NCBI GenBank assembly: GCA_949372645.1
Contig: CASIAP010000004.1
Coordinates: forward strand, 186,001-250,000
DNA length: 64,000 nucleotides
Origin: Candidatus Poseidoniaceae archaeon
Lineage (GTDB): Archaea; Thermoplasmatota; Poseidoniia; Poseidoniales; Poseidoniaceae
Direction: 5' to 3'
Below the pieces are notes generated by a model. That model made no database searches. It was not told the DNA's origin and saw only the letters and a program-made list of their open reading frames with translations. The position numbers and the translations under genes were made by a program. Positions 34,501 to 42,734 of the stretch are shown in pieces (the stretch's first letter is position 1; each line of letters opens with the position of its first letter).

Positions 34501-35142
34501 GCCCTCATTGGTGAATGGATAAATCCATGCTTCGAGATACAGTTCATCTATATCAGAGAAGTTGAAACCGGAATCATCTTCAACAACAACATGGTCACTT
34601 TCACCATTGAAACGAAGTGAAAAGTCTGCACCTTCACCAACCTCAACCACGCCATACACTGGGAAATATTGAGGATCATTTTCTAAATCGTTCCACGATG
34701 CCGGCATAATATTCCCCATGTTTGTGCTGGCAATATGGACGTAATCTTCATCTCCGCCTTCTGATGGTTGGCTGTCACCCCAGTTATTGTAGTAGAACGG
34801 AGTTCCATCATGCCACTTGTAAAATCCATCTTCATCATGGTCTGACAAGCCAATCCAAAGGTGACGTGATTGGTTGTCAAAGGAAGCAAATGTGTCAAAG
34901 AGCCATTGATTCTCTTGAGCATCATCGACTGTTGAAAGGAATCCATTGAGTCCACGGGCAGCATTCGCAGCATCTTCCCAAGAACTCGCACTGAGCAGGT
35001 GATAGGTGTGATTATTGGCTGGATTGACCGCAGTATCCAATATTTCAATACCCGTTGAATTTTCAGCTTCAACTGAGGTTAAGAGCGGAGAAAGTGAACT
35101 CAGGAAAAAAATCAAGAGTATGCCGAAAGTCTGCCCTTTCAT
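31516..35142 (-). CDS. Giant surface protein: C-type lectin, LamG, EF-hand/TSP3-like repeats
   Basis: 1208 residues. After a signal peptide (about 1-26) comes a C-type lectin-like domain (SSWEDAANAARGL, LWIGLSD, WNDLE; ~30-155). A LamG/concanavalin-like domain follows (FSLRFNGESDHVV to EWTFSEGEG; ~160-360), then several beta-rich pre-peptidase-like modules (e.g. GTYYVTAYTF). EF-hand-like calcium loops come next (DTDADGVVSLREFE, DLNGDGELEYREIE, ~935-1000), two DxDxDG repeats, one transmembrane helix (~1070-1090) and a ~115-residue cytoplasmic tail ending in GQEVIEYPAGSGMEW-like sequence. Likely a cell-surface adhesin or glycan-binding protein. No sortase signal is seen. Confidence 0.85.
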   Translation of the reverse strand: MKGQTFGILLIFFLSSLSPLLTSVEAENSTGIEILDTAVNPANNHTYHLLSASSWEDAANAARGLNGFLSTVDDAQENQWLFDTFASFDNQSRHLWIGLSDHDEDGFYKWHDGTPFYYNNWGDSQPSEGGDEDYVHIASTNMGNIMPASWNDLENDPQYFPVYGVVEVGEGADFSLRFNGESDHVVVEDDSGFNFSDIDELYLEAWIYPFTNEGLQFIMMKGDYGWGMYLNGATLSYASEYSLSKHPVSNTSIPTKSWSHVAVSINIGVGGEFFVNGESAGMISAGDANIPLGDFGSNDCFTTGEECDEFYIGRMGAGCDCNYFTGMLDNLSVWATSLLPNSTLELISEWTFSEGEGAVTQDQNSRNGTIIGADWVMPDGTIVTQAIELSNDQDYTIDAAEAGDQLLFYGNIDEMSKEMYFTMFSFGQFGKEPITVDVYMSHESIPSAWDHDEHFVADFSFLFEEWSWPDAGTWWIVLIPSKDIEDLTLQLTWVIADPPPALDDMTELLNSIPVTGQRIDTNRQSSFEDRVLYYYINVTEPLASLSVETYGGTGNINLGLSWSTVPDPFDLFDGNFFEPDDNDEQSSSLNSKTVWSISGGNDELATLYDIEPGTYYVTAYTFGRSLDYTIRASFAYAPDNIAPEDAIELSPGIAYGPLSGYDGLYQYFKINVANGTERLEVTLDKGYGEATLFMQYLQAPDAANYDYLSGSPGAGDTIGFNDPTPGMWYILVYTEKIFANVMITASFEDRYVWSYDGTPIELFNGEEISGIEAPKGEELFFFVQLVKPGEFLEITTFGGQGQLIIEGEGEQISIDWGDDFNGGGNGRPGGRQMPDVDIISETIVVQSNGDATLQSLIIQMPSNGRFNITLISEETFSDVTLVAKWEYSDLPPVDPVEPTKPVIVITCDEIAKELLMKTDTDADGVVSLREFEVAAAEDVTFSQIDLNGDGELEYREIEQDVCSCGNELLSTFEQLQSSNLVSLELLSSRSYMNDYQFITMDTNSDGQFDSSEIEIAALICDTTYDAFDGDNDGVPDDEDAFPNDPDESKDTDGDGVGDNADLAPSVANDVIYSAGGILFVMLIGVLVFFLRSGSSESSGDWDSSDTPTGFDEEMMGKEDKSLPSLDAMPMQQLIPEQMNPFEEYKTAPVRSSTTFDDVSDLFDTPIHQPPPLELMGMIDSNGQEVIEYPAGSGMEWSRTDATQSWNKQ

Positions 35143-35193
35143 ATCAAAAGGTATGCACTGTGACTTATCAATCCATTGCTATAATGTCTGAAT

Positions 35194-35202
35194 CAAATAT
35201 AT
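35194..35202 (-). promoter_or_regulatory. Candidate TATA box of the giant surface protein gene
   Basis: Minus-strand GATATATTT lies 52-60 bases before the ATG at 35142, in a 63-base spacer after the Lhr stop codon. No ribosome-binding motif precedes that ATG. Judged by eye. Confidence 0.33.
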
Positions 35203-35205
35203 CAG

Positions 35206-38200
35206 TTACTTGAGTCGTTTTCCACCAATTCTCAAATCAGTGTGAAGAGGCATTTGATGTTCCCAAGCAAATTCTTTGACAATACGCCATGCCTTTTCAG
35301 AGCCTTCATAATCCTTAATGTCGATAATATTGTTACGTGTATTGGCCTTGAATGCAGCAATTGGTTCAGCATTTTTGAACACCAAATATGCAGAACCAAA
35401 ACCAAATTTCTCTTTCAAGATGTCAGAGAAATACGGTGCAATAGGGTCACTTGGCGGCAAGACGAAATCGCGAATTGGAGGGATGTCTTGGGCCTCTTCA
35501 AGCAGATTCTTTCGACCCCAACAGACTTGATCGAGGTCTTCTATGAGGAATCCTTTGACCAATGTTTCATCTTCCTCAAACGAAGTGAGGACGGATTTAA
35601 TTTCCTCTGGCTTGAATGGAGTGCCCGCCAAACGGAGTATTTGTTTGAGAGTGATCACTGGATATTCCTTCACCAAGTTTCGCAAATATTCACGTCTTAA
35701 TTCTACTCGGTCAATATTTTTAACGAGTTTCACTGTTCGGAACCCGCCTCTAAAGTCTTGTACAATATGACCGGTACGAATTAACGGCTGAATCAGTTTT
35801 CTAAATTCAGATTGCGTCAATGCATGGCGTTCTTTGAATAAATTCGGATCGGAGTTCGAACTGAAAAAGTCGATAATGTCCCAGAGTTCATCTTCTGGGG
35901 GCTCACCACGAATCGCCAATAAATTTTGGAAATGTTCGTAAGTCGACCAAACTTGATGGCCACGAAGATTGACACCTTGATGCAAACGATTAGCACTTGC
36001 CATGCTCTTCAAGTCAACCCGATATAATTCACAGCGACCACGTAATGCGAAGTCATCACGAATTTCAGCAACATGTTTGACAGCAGCACTTTCATGTTCA
36101 AGACGCGTCTTTTGGTGAAGGTGATGATGGAAGAAAAGGGCACGTTCAGCTATTTCTCTCGGCTGAGGGTCAACAACGCCACCACGTATCATGCGTTCAC
36201 CTGCCAGCTTGAATCCAATTGATTCAAGGGCATTACGCGTCTTTTCATCCAAATCCGTAACAGGTTCACTGTTGAAATTCGACATGACGGCTACATCGAC
36301 CAATTGGTCTGCATGGTTTTCCAAAAGGACTTCAAAGGCAGTACAGAATTCTTCGAGATAAGCAGTAGGAATATGCAAGTCTTTGATGACGAGATAATCG
36401 TTTACTTTGAACATCAATACTTTCCCAATAGGGTCAATTCCTTTGAAAACAGGGAGATACCATCCTCGGTCTAGGACACTGCGCACTTCCCAAATGAATC
36501 TCGAAACATAAGGGTCAGATTGAGTTAAAATTCGTATCTGTCGGTCTTCCCTTCGTGGGCGCTGAAGGAATTCGACCTCTTCAGGCATGCAATAGAATGC
36601 TTCAGGATCTGGGACTAAAGCCATCACTTTCGCTATGCGACCTTCTTTCTCGAGATTCATGAGCGCAACGGTCAAATCTTCAAACGTGCGTGTGACATAA
36701 AACCGAAGTGTGCTTCCTTTGACTGGTCCCATTCTTCGTATGAGGTCGGTCAGGGAACTTTCAAAATCAAGAGCCTCATAGACACCATGAACTCGATGGA
36801 ATAAGGAGAGTCGGCGGCGGCGGCCAGTTACATCTTCAAATTGTTTGACAACGAGCATTTGACGTTCTAAGTTAGACATGGCGTATTTGATGTCACGTTG
36901 TAAGGCTCGATGTTCATCACCCTTCGGGAAACCTTCCATGATCTCTTGGCGGGTTACATTTTCACCAATTGGAATGCGTCGTAGCAATTCTTCCTCCATT
37001 GCCCCAATCCATGGTTCTGGTTTCAAACCGAGTAACATTGGAATCGTTTCTTTGTTCGTATAACCCATTTTATTATGCAAGAGTCGACCCATGATGATAT
37101 CTGAATCAAGTTGCATATCTTGCCAATCCTTGAATCGGAAATCATTGACACGATACAAGAGTTCTTGCTGCTTTTGGAACAAGACGTGAGAGTCAAAGGC
37201 GGCAAACCCATCATCATACATCTTGAAGGTCTTATCGAAAACAAGGTTTTGCACCCATCGATATTCAACGACATCTTCCGAGCCATCGATTAAACGATGC
37301 TCGTCAATCTTGAGAATATATTCAGCGTCATCTGTCTGTTTATAGAAACCAACCGATAATACATTGCGAGTTTCAAGTTCCATTAAAATGCGATCAACCA
37401 TTTTACGAGGGAAGGGTAAACGTTGTCCAAGAACATCTCCTGTTTGTGGACCTTCACTTCCAAGCATTTCGATAATTTTCACACGCAAAGCTTCGTGTGG
37501 GTCGCCCAGTTCTTTCTCTTCCCAGGCAGTTGGAATACGACCATCGAATTCAGTTGCGACTTTGTAGGATAGACCGCTGATGTGAAGTTCTCGTAAGTCA
37601 TCAACTTCACCGCCACCATTGACTGAAAGACAACCGAGAGTCCCGTGTATTTCAGCCATGAAAGAACTGAACCATTTCCCATCCAACTCTCCAGCACCGG
37701 TGCCTTCAAGCTTCGTGATCTTACCTTGTTGGCAAAGAACCTCAACCCACTCTCGTAAAAGGTCCATCTCGATATCCTGAAGCTTATCATTATACAATGG
37801 ATTTTGGAACGATGAATCAAGCCCACCACCGTGCGACATCAGTGTAAACAACTGCTGCGCATTTTCAGGAATTGGGGCTTTATCGAGATAGAACTTTGAA
37901 AGTTGTTCACCCGTCAGTTCAGTAGCAAGACTGCGAGTTCCTAAAAGACGGCGAAGCACTTCTGGGTCGATATCTTTGACTAAGAAGGCTCGAGTCTTCA
38001 TAGCCATTAAATCCTCAAAGGCGGACATAAACAAAGACATTCCAAGTCGAGATGGAACAGTGACTTTGTTGTGAACGATACGTGCATCACCCGTAACGCA
38101 CAAATTCAAGAATTGTTGCAAACTCTTCATGTCAATATCACCAAACATGATTTCGTTTTTTGCCTCACGCATCAAGAGACTGTCATCGATTGTGCGATGC

Positions 38201-40488
38201 TTATTGAGCAATGCATCTGCACGTTGTTGAAATTGCTGAGGACTAATCTCTTCAGAACCAATTCGTTTTGGAATAATCATCGAACGTCCAGAAACTTCAC
38301 GGAAACGTTTTGCAAAGATTTGTGTATTGACAATATAGCGTTCAATAACTTCGGTGTGGTCATTATCTCTGAACGCCTTATACATTTGTTCAGGGTCAAC
38401 TTCTTCAGATGTTCGAATCAATAATCCATTTTCATCAAAAGATAATTCAATGACTGCAATATTGTTCGATTCAGCCAACCCTGCCATGAAATAACCAAGC
38501 GCGGTGTTGAAGCCTCTACCCCTACATGTGGTGATCATGTAGGTTGGATGGCCTCCGGAAATGACTTGTTCGACCAAAATACGGTTTGGATCTGGAACCT
38601 GGAATGAATCGATGGAATGTTCTTCAAGATGACGAGCAATGGCATTGGCCACACCAGAGGAAAGACCGTAAGCATCACGTAGCAAAATTCGTGGGTCTTG
38701 CTCACGGCGTAAGGCCACAATACAATGGCCAATGAGGCTCAAAAGGGCGTTCGAAAGTTCACGTGAACGTGAACGTGCTTCACCTGACCAAGAAGGAACT
38801 GTTGGTCGATGCCCAGTCACTGATGCAACGTTCACGCGGGTGCCTTGGATATTGGTGACACGGTAGGTCGAACCTCCGAGTAAAATAACATCGCCACCTC
38901 GAAGATTCGACACAAAGGAGCCTGATAATTGGCCCAGAATAGAACCTTCAGCATTGAACACCAAATAGGAATTGTCTGGAGCGATGGTTCCAATGTTCGT
39001 GTAATAAATCATACGAGAATATCCACGCTTTCCATAAATGTTTTCTTCCCAGTCCACCCATATTCGACGTTCATCTTCAAGCATGTCAAGAACTTCAATG
39101 AAATCGTCGTATTTGAAATTACGATACGACCATGCATTGACAATGACTTCGTATGCCTCATCGATGTCCAAATCATTGATGATGACAAGTCCAATCATAA
39201 ATTGAGCAACAACATCCAGACAATTCTCTGGGAAATCAAGTCGGTCCATCTCACCTGTTTGAATCGCTGCCTGAAGGGCTGCAAGTTCAATCAAGTCATC
39301 AACACTCGAAGGTAAGAAACGTGCGCGAGGAATTCCACCAACGTGGTGACCTGCACGACCAATTCGTTGTAAGGCCGTTGCAATATCACCAGGGCTACCA
39401 ATTTGAAGGACTAAATCTACCGAACCAATATCGATTCCCATTTCAAGAGAAGAGGAAGTAACAACTGCCCGTAAATGGCCATGTTTCAATTGTTTTTCAA
39501 CATCTAAACGGATTTTCTTATCCATTGAACCGTGGTGACCTGCGACCAAATCACCGAGATAAGGTCGTAATTTGAGAACAATGTTCTCCGTCATTTTACG
39601 GGTATTGGCGAAAACCAAGGTGGTATTATGGGCTGCAATTAAATCTGCAATGGCTTCGACGTTCTTCTCGAAAATCTTGAGAACGGAGAGATCACTGAAC
39701 TTTGGATCTGTAAGCAGAATATCCAAATCCAGTTCTCTGGAACCTGAGATTTTGGCAATACAAACTCGAGTATTATCGCCTCGACTTTCACGGTCATCGC
39801 TTGAGACTAAATATTCAGCCACTGTTTCAAGCGGTTCCATCGTTGCTGAAATTCCAATTCGCTGAACTGGACGAGTGAGTAAGGTGTCCAAATACGAGAG
39901 AGTCAATGCAAGGTGGACGCCACGTTTACTTGGAACTAAGGAATGCAATTCGTCAATAATCATGTATTCAACTTCACTGACAATGGGTTGGAATCGAGGA
40001 GAAGTGATGGCAATAGCGAGGCTTTCAGGAGTGGTGATGAGAATATGAGGAGGCTTTCGAAGCATCTTTTGACGCTCAGATTGTGGAGTGTCACCCGTTC
40101 TCAATCCGACACGGATTTCTTGAGCACGACTCGGCAAATAGGATTCTGAAATTTCGGTAAGTGGACCAATCAAGTTTCTTTGAATATCATTTGCGAGTGC
40201 CTTAATAGGAGAAATGTAAACGCAGTAGACTCTTTTTTCTAATGTATTATCCAAAGCTCGACGCACTAATTGATCGATAATAGAGAGAAAGGCGGTCAGT
40301 GTCTTACCGGAACCAGTCGGTGAACAAAGGAGAAGATGTTCATGGTTGATAATAGCTGGAATTGCTAACTTTTGAGGTTCGGTAAAGTCGGGGAATTTAT
40401 CCTTAAACCAGTTCCGAACAGGAGGACAGAGCATCTCTAAGAGTTCCTCAGTTTCCAGAGGATTGTCTAAGTAGTGAATATCTGCCAT
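35206..40488 (-). CDS. lhr: Lhr-family ATP-dependent helicase, very long form
   Basis: 1760 residues. Superfamily 2 helicase core: Q-motif-like FTEPQKLAIPAI, Walker A CSPTGSGKT (55-63), motif Ia SPIKALAND, DELH box (179-182), SAT (about 213-215) and motif VI QRIGRAGHH near 385. The Lhr winged-helix and Lhr-specific domains follow to about residue 900. The last ~850 residues form a long C-terminal region with further winged-helix-like and beta segments, as in the long bacterial Lhr (about 1540 residues) but longer still. Lhr unwinds DNA and RNA-DNA hybrids 3' to 5' and is linked to repair. The reading frame is uninterrupted. It stands alone. Confidence 0.93.
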   Translation of the reverse strand: MADIHYLDNPLETEELLEMLCPPVRNWFKDKFPDFTEPQKLAIPAIINHEHLLLCSPTGSGKTLTAFLSIIDQLVRRALDNTLEKRVYCVYISPIKALANDIQRNLIGPLTEISESYLPSRAQEIRVGLRTGDTPQSERQKMLRKPPHILITTPESLAIAITSPRFQPIVSEVEYMIIDELHSLVPSKRGVHLALTLSYLDTLLTRPVQRIGISATMEPLETVAEYLVSSDDRESRGDNTRVCIAKISGSRELDLDILLTDPKFSDLSVLKIFEKNVEAIADLIAAHNTTLVFANTRKMTENIVLKLRPYLGDLVAGHHGSMDKKIRLDVEKQLKHGHLRAVVTSSSLEMGIDIGSVDLVLQIGSPGDIATALQRIGRAGHHVGGIPRARFLPSSVDDLIELAALQAAIQTGEMDRLDFPENCLDVVAQFMIGLVIINDLDIDEAYEVIVNAWSYRNFKYDDFIEVLDMLEDERRIWVDWEENIYGKRGYSRMIYYTNIGTIAPDNSYLVFNAEGSILGQLSGSFVSNLRGGDVILLGGSTYRVTNIQGTRVNVASVTGHRPTVPSWSGEARSRSRELSNALLSLIGHCIVALRREQDPRILLRDAYGLSSGVANAIARHLEEHSIDSFQVPDPNRILVEQVISGGHPTYMITTCRGRGFNTALGYFMAGLAESNNIAVIELSFDENGLLIRTSEEVDPEQMYKAFRDNDHTEVIERYIVNTQIFAKRFREVSGRSMIIPKRIGSEEISPQQFQQRADALLNKHRTIDDSLLMREAKNEIMFGDIDMKSLQQFLNLCVTGDARIVHNKVTVPSRLGMSLFMSAFEDLMAMKTRAFLVKDIDPEVLRRLLGTRSLATELTGEQLSKFYLDKAPIPENAQQLFTLMSHGGGLDSSFQNPLYNDKLQDIEMDLLREWVEVLCQQGKITKLEGTGAGELDGKWFSSFMAEIHGTLGCLSVNGGGEVDDLRELHISGLSYKVATEFDGRIPTAWEEKELGDPHEALRVKIIEMLGSEGPQTGDVLGQRLPFPRKMVDRILMELETRNVLSVGFYKQTDDAEYILKIDEHRLIDGSEDVVEYRWVQNLVFDKTFKMYDDGFAAFDSHVLFQKQQELLYRVNDFRFKDWQDMQLDSDIIMGRLLHNKMGYTNKETIPMLLGLKPEPWIGAMEEELLRRIPIGENVTRQEIMEGFPKGDEHRALQRDIKYAMSNLERQMLVVKQFEDVTGRRRRLSLFHRVHGVYEALDFESSLTDLIRRMGPVKGSTLRFYVTRTFEDLTVALMNLEKEGRIAKVMALVPDPEAFYCMPEEVEFLQRPRREDRQIRILTQSDPYVSRFIWEVRSVLDRGWYLPVFKGIDPIGKVLMFKVNDYLVIKDLHIPTAYLEEFCTAFEVLLENHADQLVDVAVMSNFNSEPVTDLDEKTRNALESIGFKLAGERMIRGGVVDPQPREIAERALFFHHHLHQKTRLEHESAAVKHVAEIRDDFALRGRCELYRVDLKSMASANRLHQGVNLRGHQVWSTYEHFQNLLAIRGEPPEDELWDIIDFFSSNSDPNLFKERHALTQSEFRKLIQPLIRTGHIVQDFRGGFRTVKLVKNIDRVELRREYLRNLVKEYPVITLKQILRLAGTPFKPEEIKSVLTSFEEDETLVKGFLIEDLDQVCWGRKNLLEEAQDIPPIRDFVLPPSDPIAPYFSDILKEKFGFGSAYLVFKNAEPIAAFKANTRNNIIDIKDYEGSEKAWRIVKEFAWEHQMPLHTDLRIGGKRLK

Positions 40489-40570
40489 TTATTTTCAACA
40501 GTCCCGTGGTTCTCATTCGTATGCAAGGAGTAAATCAAGGTGCCGATTGAAAGGGTAAACCTGTGTCAAT

Positions 40571-40885
40571 TTATGCCCAACCAATTCCACCCTTTTTCCA
40601 TCGATTTACCGGTTCTGTTTCAGGCGCCGTTGGCATCAATAAAAGAACCGACTGCGAGGCATCTAGGGGTACTTGAATCTCATGTAAAGCACCGGTCGGG
40701 CACGACCCAATGCACGAAAGACAGCCGACACACTGAGATGCGACAACAATTACAGGACGTTTTTTGTGAGTGCGTGATTCGGGGTTGCTTGAAAGAGGTA
40801 AAAGCGCCTCGAATGGACAATGCGAAATACACAAATCACAACCGGTACAATCCGGTTCAGTGATAGCGACCATTGATTGCCCCAT
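40571..40885 (-). CDS. 2[4Fe-4S] ferredoxin
   Basis: 104 residues. Two cluster motifs, CTGCDLCISHCP (about 14-25) and CVGCLSCIGSCP (about 52-63), each followed by a Pro, bind two [4Fe-4S] clusters; electron carrier in the cytoplasm. The linker between the motifs is long (about 28 residues) and basic, and the C-terminal tail of ~40 residues is unusual for a bacterial-type ferredoxin. Start at 40885 or the ATG four codons inside (40873). Its redox partner is not evident; the divergent neighbour is glycyl-tRNA synthetase. Confidence 0.87.
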   Translation of the reverse strand: MGQSMVAITEPDCTGCDLCISHCPFEALLPLSSNPESRTHKKRPVIVVASQCVGCLSCIGSCPTGALHEIQVPLDASQSVLLLMPTAPETEPVNRWKKGGIGWA

Positions 40886-40993
40886 GGGAGGTCATTATTG
40901 GCGGTCACTCTTAACGCTACGCTTGGACAGTTTTCTGTTTGAAGAACGGTGAGGTTGAAAGGCCAGTTCTTCTACCGGTGTTTAGGTGTGGCA

Positions 40994-42664
40994 ATGACAG
41001 AACTTGATACGAGCCGATTGGAACGTTTGTCAGGTGTGCTCAAACGGAGAGGAGTTTTACTTCCAGCCTTTGAGATCCACGGTGGGGCTAAAGGTTTGTA
41101 TGACTTCGGCCCAGTCGGTGGACGACTCCGCAATAAAGTGAACCAAACATGGCTTAATCACTGGCTTTCTCTCGGAAATATTGTTGAGATTTCTTGTCCA
41201 ACTGTAACCCCTTACGCTGTTCTTGAGGCATCAGGCCACGTCGGTGAATTTTCTGACTTCATGACCGTCTGTGGTTCTTGTGAAGAAGCAAGCCGTGCTG
41301 ATACACTGCTCGAATCATTTCATTCAAACCCTGATTCATTGACCAAAGATGAACTGCAATCACTGCTCAATCTGTCACAGCCGCCTTGCCCAGCATGCCA
41401 AGCGGTAGAATGGACTGAAATTACTGCTCAAAACTTGATGTTTAACACCACCATTGGTGCAGGTTCTTCAGGGCGTCCGGGATTCCTTCGCCCTGAAACG
41501 GCACAAGGGATGTTCACATCGTTCCCGGCATTGTATCGTCACAATCGTGAACGGCTCCCCTTTGGTGCGATCCAGGTGGGTAAGGGCTACAGAAATGAAA
41601 TATCACCTCGCCAAGGCATGATTCGTTTGCGTGAATTTAACATGGCTGAACTTGAATATTTCATCAACCCTCATGAAGATCCTGCACATGACTTCACACC
41701 CTGGAGTGAACAACAAATTACACTTATTGCAGATGGTCAAGGCGAAATTCAGATGAGTTTCAAAGAGGCTGTTGAACAGAAAGTCATTCGCCATGCTACG
41801 GTCGGATACTTCATGGCTCAAACATTTGACTTTTTAACTCAAGTTGGAATCGATACGCAACGGCTCAGGTTTCGCCAACATGAAGCAGATGAAATGGCCC
41901 ATTATGCCTCCGATTGTTGGGATGCAGAAATACATGGTTCCTATGGATGGGTGGAATGTGTTGGTATTGCCCATCGGGGATGTTACGACCTTGAGTCTCA
42001 CGAAAAAGCGACTGGTAAGTCACTCCGTGCTCGACGTGAATTTTCACAACCACAAGTCATCGAAATCGATGGATGGACGACTGACGGTGCAAAAGCTGGA
42101 CCTGCATTCCGAGCATTGGCAGGTGCAGTCAAGGTTGCAGTTGAAGGATTACCCGCAGCAGCCACTTTCCCACAGCCCTTAACCCTCGAAAGTGGAGAAC
42201 AAGTTACGGTTGAATCCGAGCATGTCAAACGAAACCAACGTACTGAAACTATCACTGGTGAATGGTATATTCCTCATGTTGTTGAACCGGCATTTGGTAT
42301 TGACCGAATCATTTGGCACATCCTTGACCATGCTTATGACGAAACTGGAAAGGATGGAGAAGATTACACCATCATGCGATTGAGTGAACAAGTTGCTCCG
42401 GTCGATTATTGCGTCTTCCCGCTGTTTGAAAAGGATGGAATGGGAGAACTGGCTTTATCGATTCACAGAACATTATGTGCAAAGCAGAACATTGTCTCCA
42501 TGTATGACAGCAGTGGTTCCATTGGCCGACGCTATGCTCGAGCTGATGAAATAGGTGTTCCAAAATGTATAACTGTCGACCACCAATCACTTGAAGACCA
42601 AACCGTAACCATTCGGGACAGAGATTCTGGTGAACAACACCGCGTTCAAATCGATTCTTTGTAA
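40994..42664 (+). CDS. glyS: Glycyl-tRNA synthetase
   Basis: 556 residues from the ATG at 40994, which has AGGTG five bases upstream; the longer frame to 40949 is not needed. Class II, dimeric, archaeal/eukaryotic-type GlyRS: LYDFGPVG near residue 35, a CxxC zinc-like insertion (CGSCEEA ... CPACQ), motif 2 (RPETAQGMF ... FGAIQVGKGYRNEISPRQG) and motif 3 (PAFGIDRIIWHIL). The C-terminal anticodon-binding domain ends with TVTIRDRDSGEQHRV. Its end lies close before rfcL (70 bases), so joint transcription is possible. Confidence 0.95.
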   Translation: MTELDTSRLERLSGVLKRRGVLLPAFEIHGGAKGLYDFGPVGGRLRNKVNQTWLNHWLSLGNIVEISCPTVTPYAVLEASGHVGEFSDFMTVCGSCEEASRADTLLESFHSNPDSLTKDELQSLLNLSQPPCPACQAVEWTEITAQNLMFNTTIGAGSSGRPGFLRPETAQGMFTSFPALYRHNRERLPFGAIQVGKGYRNEISPRQGMIRLREFNMAELEYFINPHEDPAHDFTPWSEQQITLIADGQGEIQMSFKEAVEQKVIRHATVGYFMAQTFDFLTQVGIDTQRLRFRQHEADEMAHYASDCWDAEIHGSYGWVECVGIAHRGCYDLESHEKATGKSLRARREFSQPQVIEIDGWTTDGAKAGPAFRALAGAVKVAVEGLPAAATFPQPLTLESGEQVTVESEHVKRNQRTETITGEWYIPHVVEPAFGIDRIIWHILDHAYDETGKDGEDYTIMRLSEQVAPVDYCVFPLFEKDGMGELALSIHRTLCAKQNIVSMYDSSGSIGRRYARADEIGVPKCITVDHQSLEDQTVTIRDRDSGEQHRVQIDSL

Positions 42665-42734
42665 TGCACCTTTTCTGAAGCGAATGGTGAAATCACCACT
42701 GAAGGTTGAAGAACCCTCGGAAAATTGTCGAACC

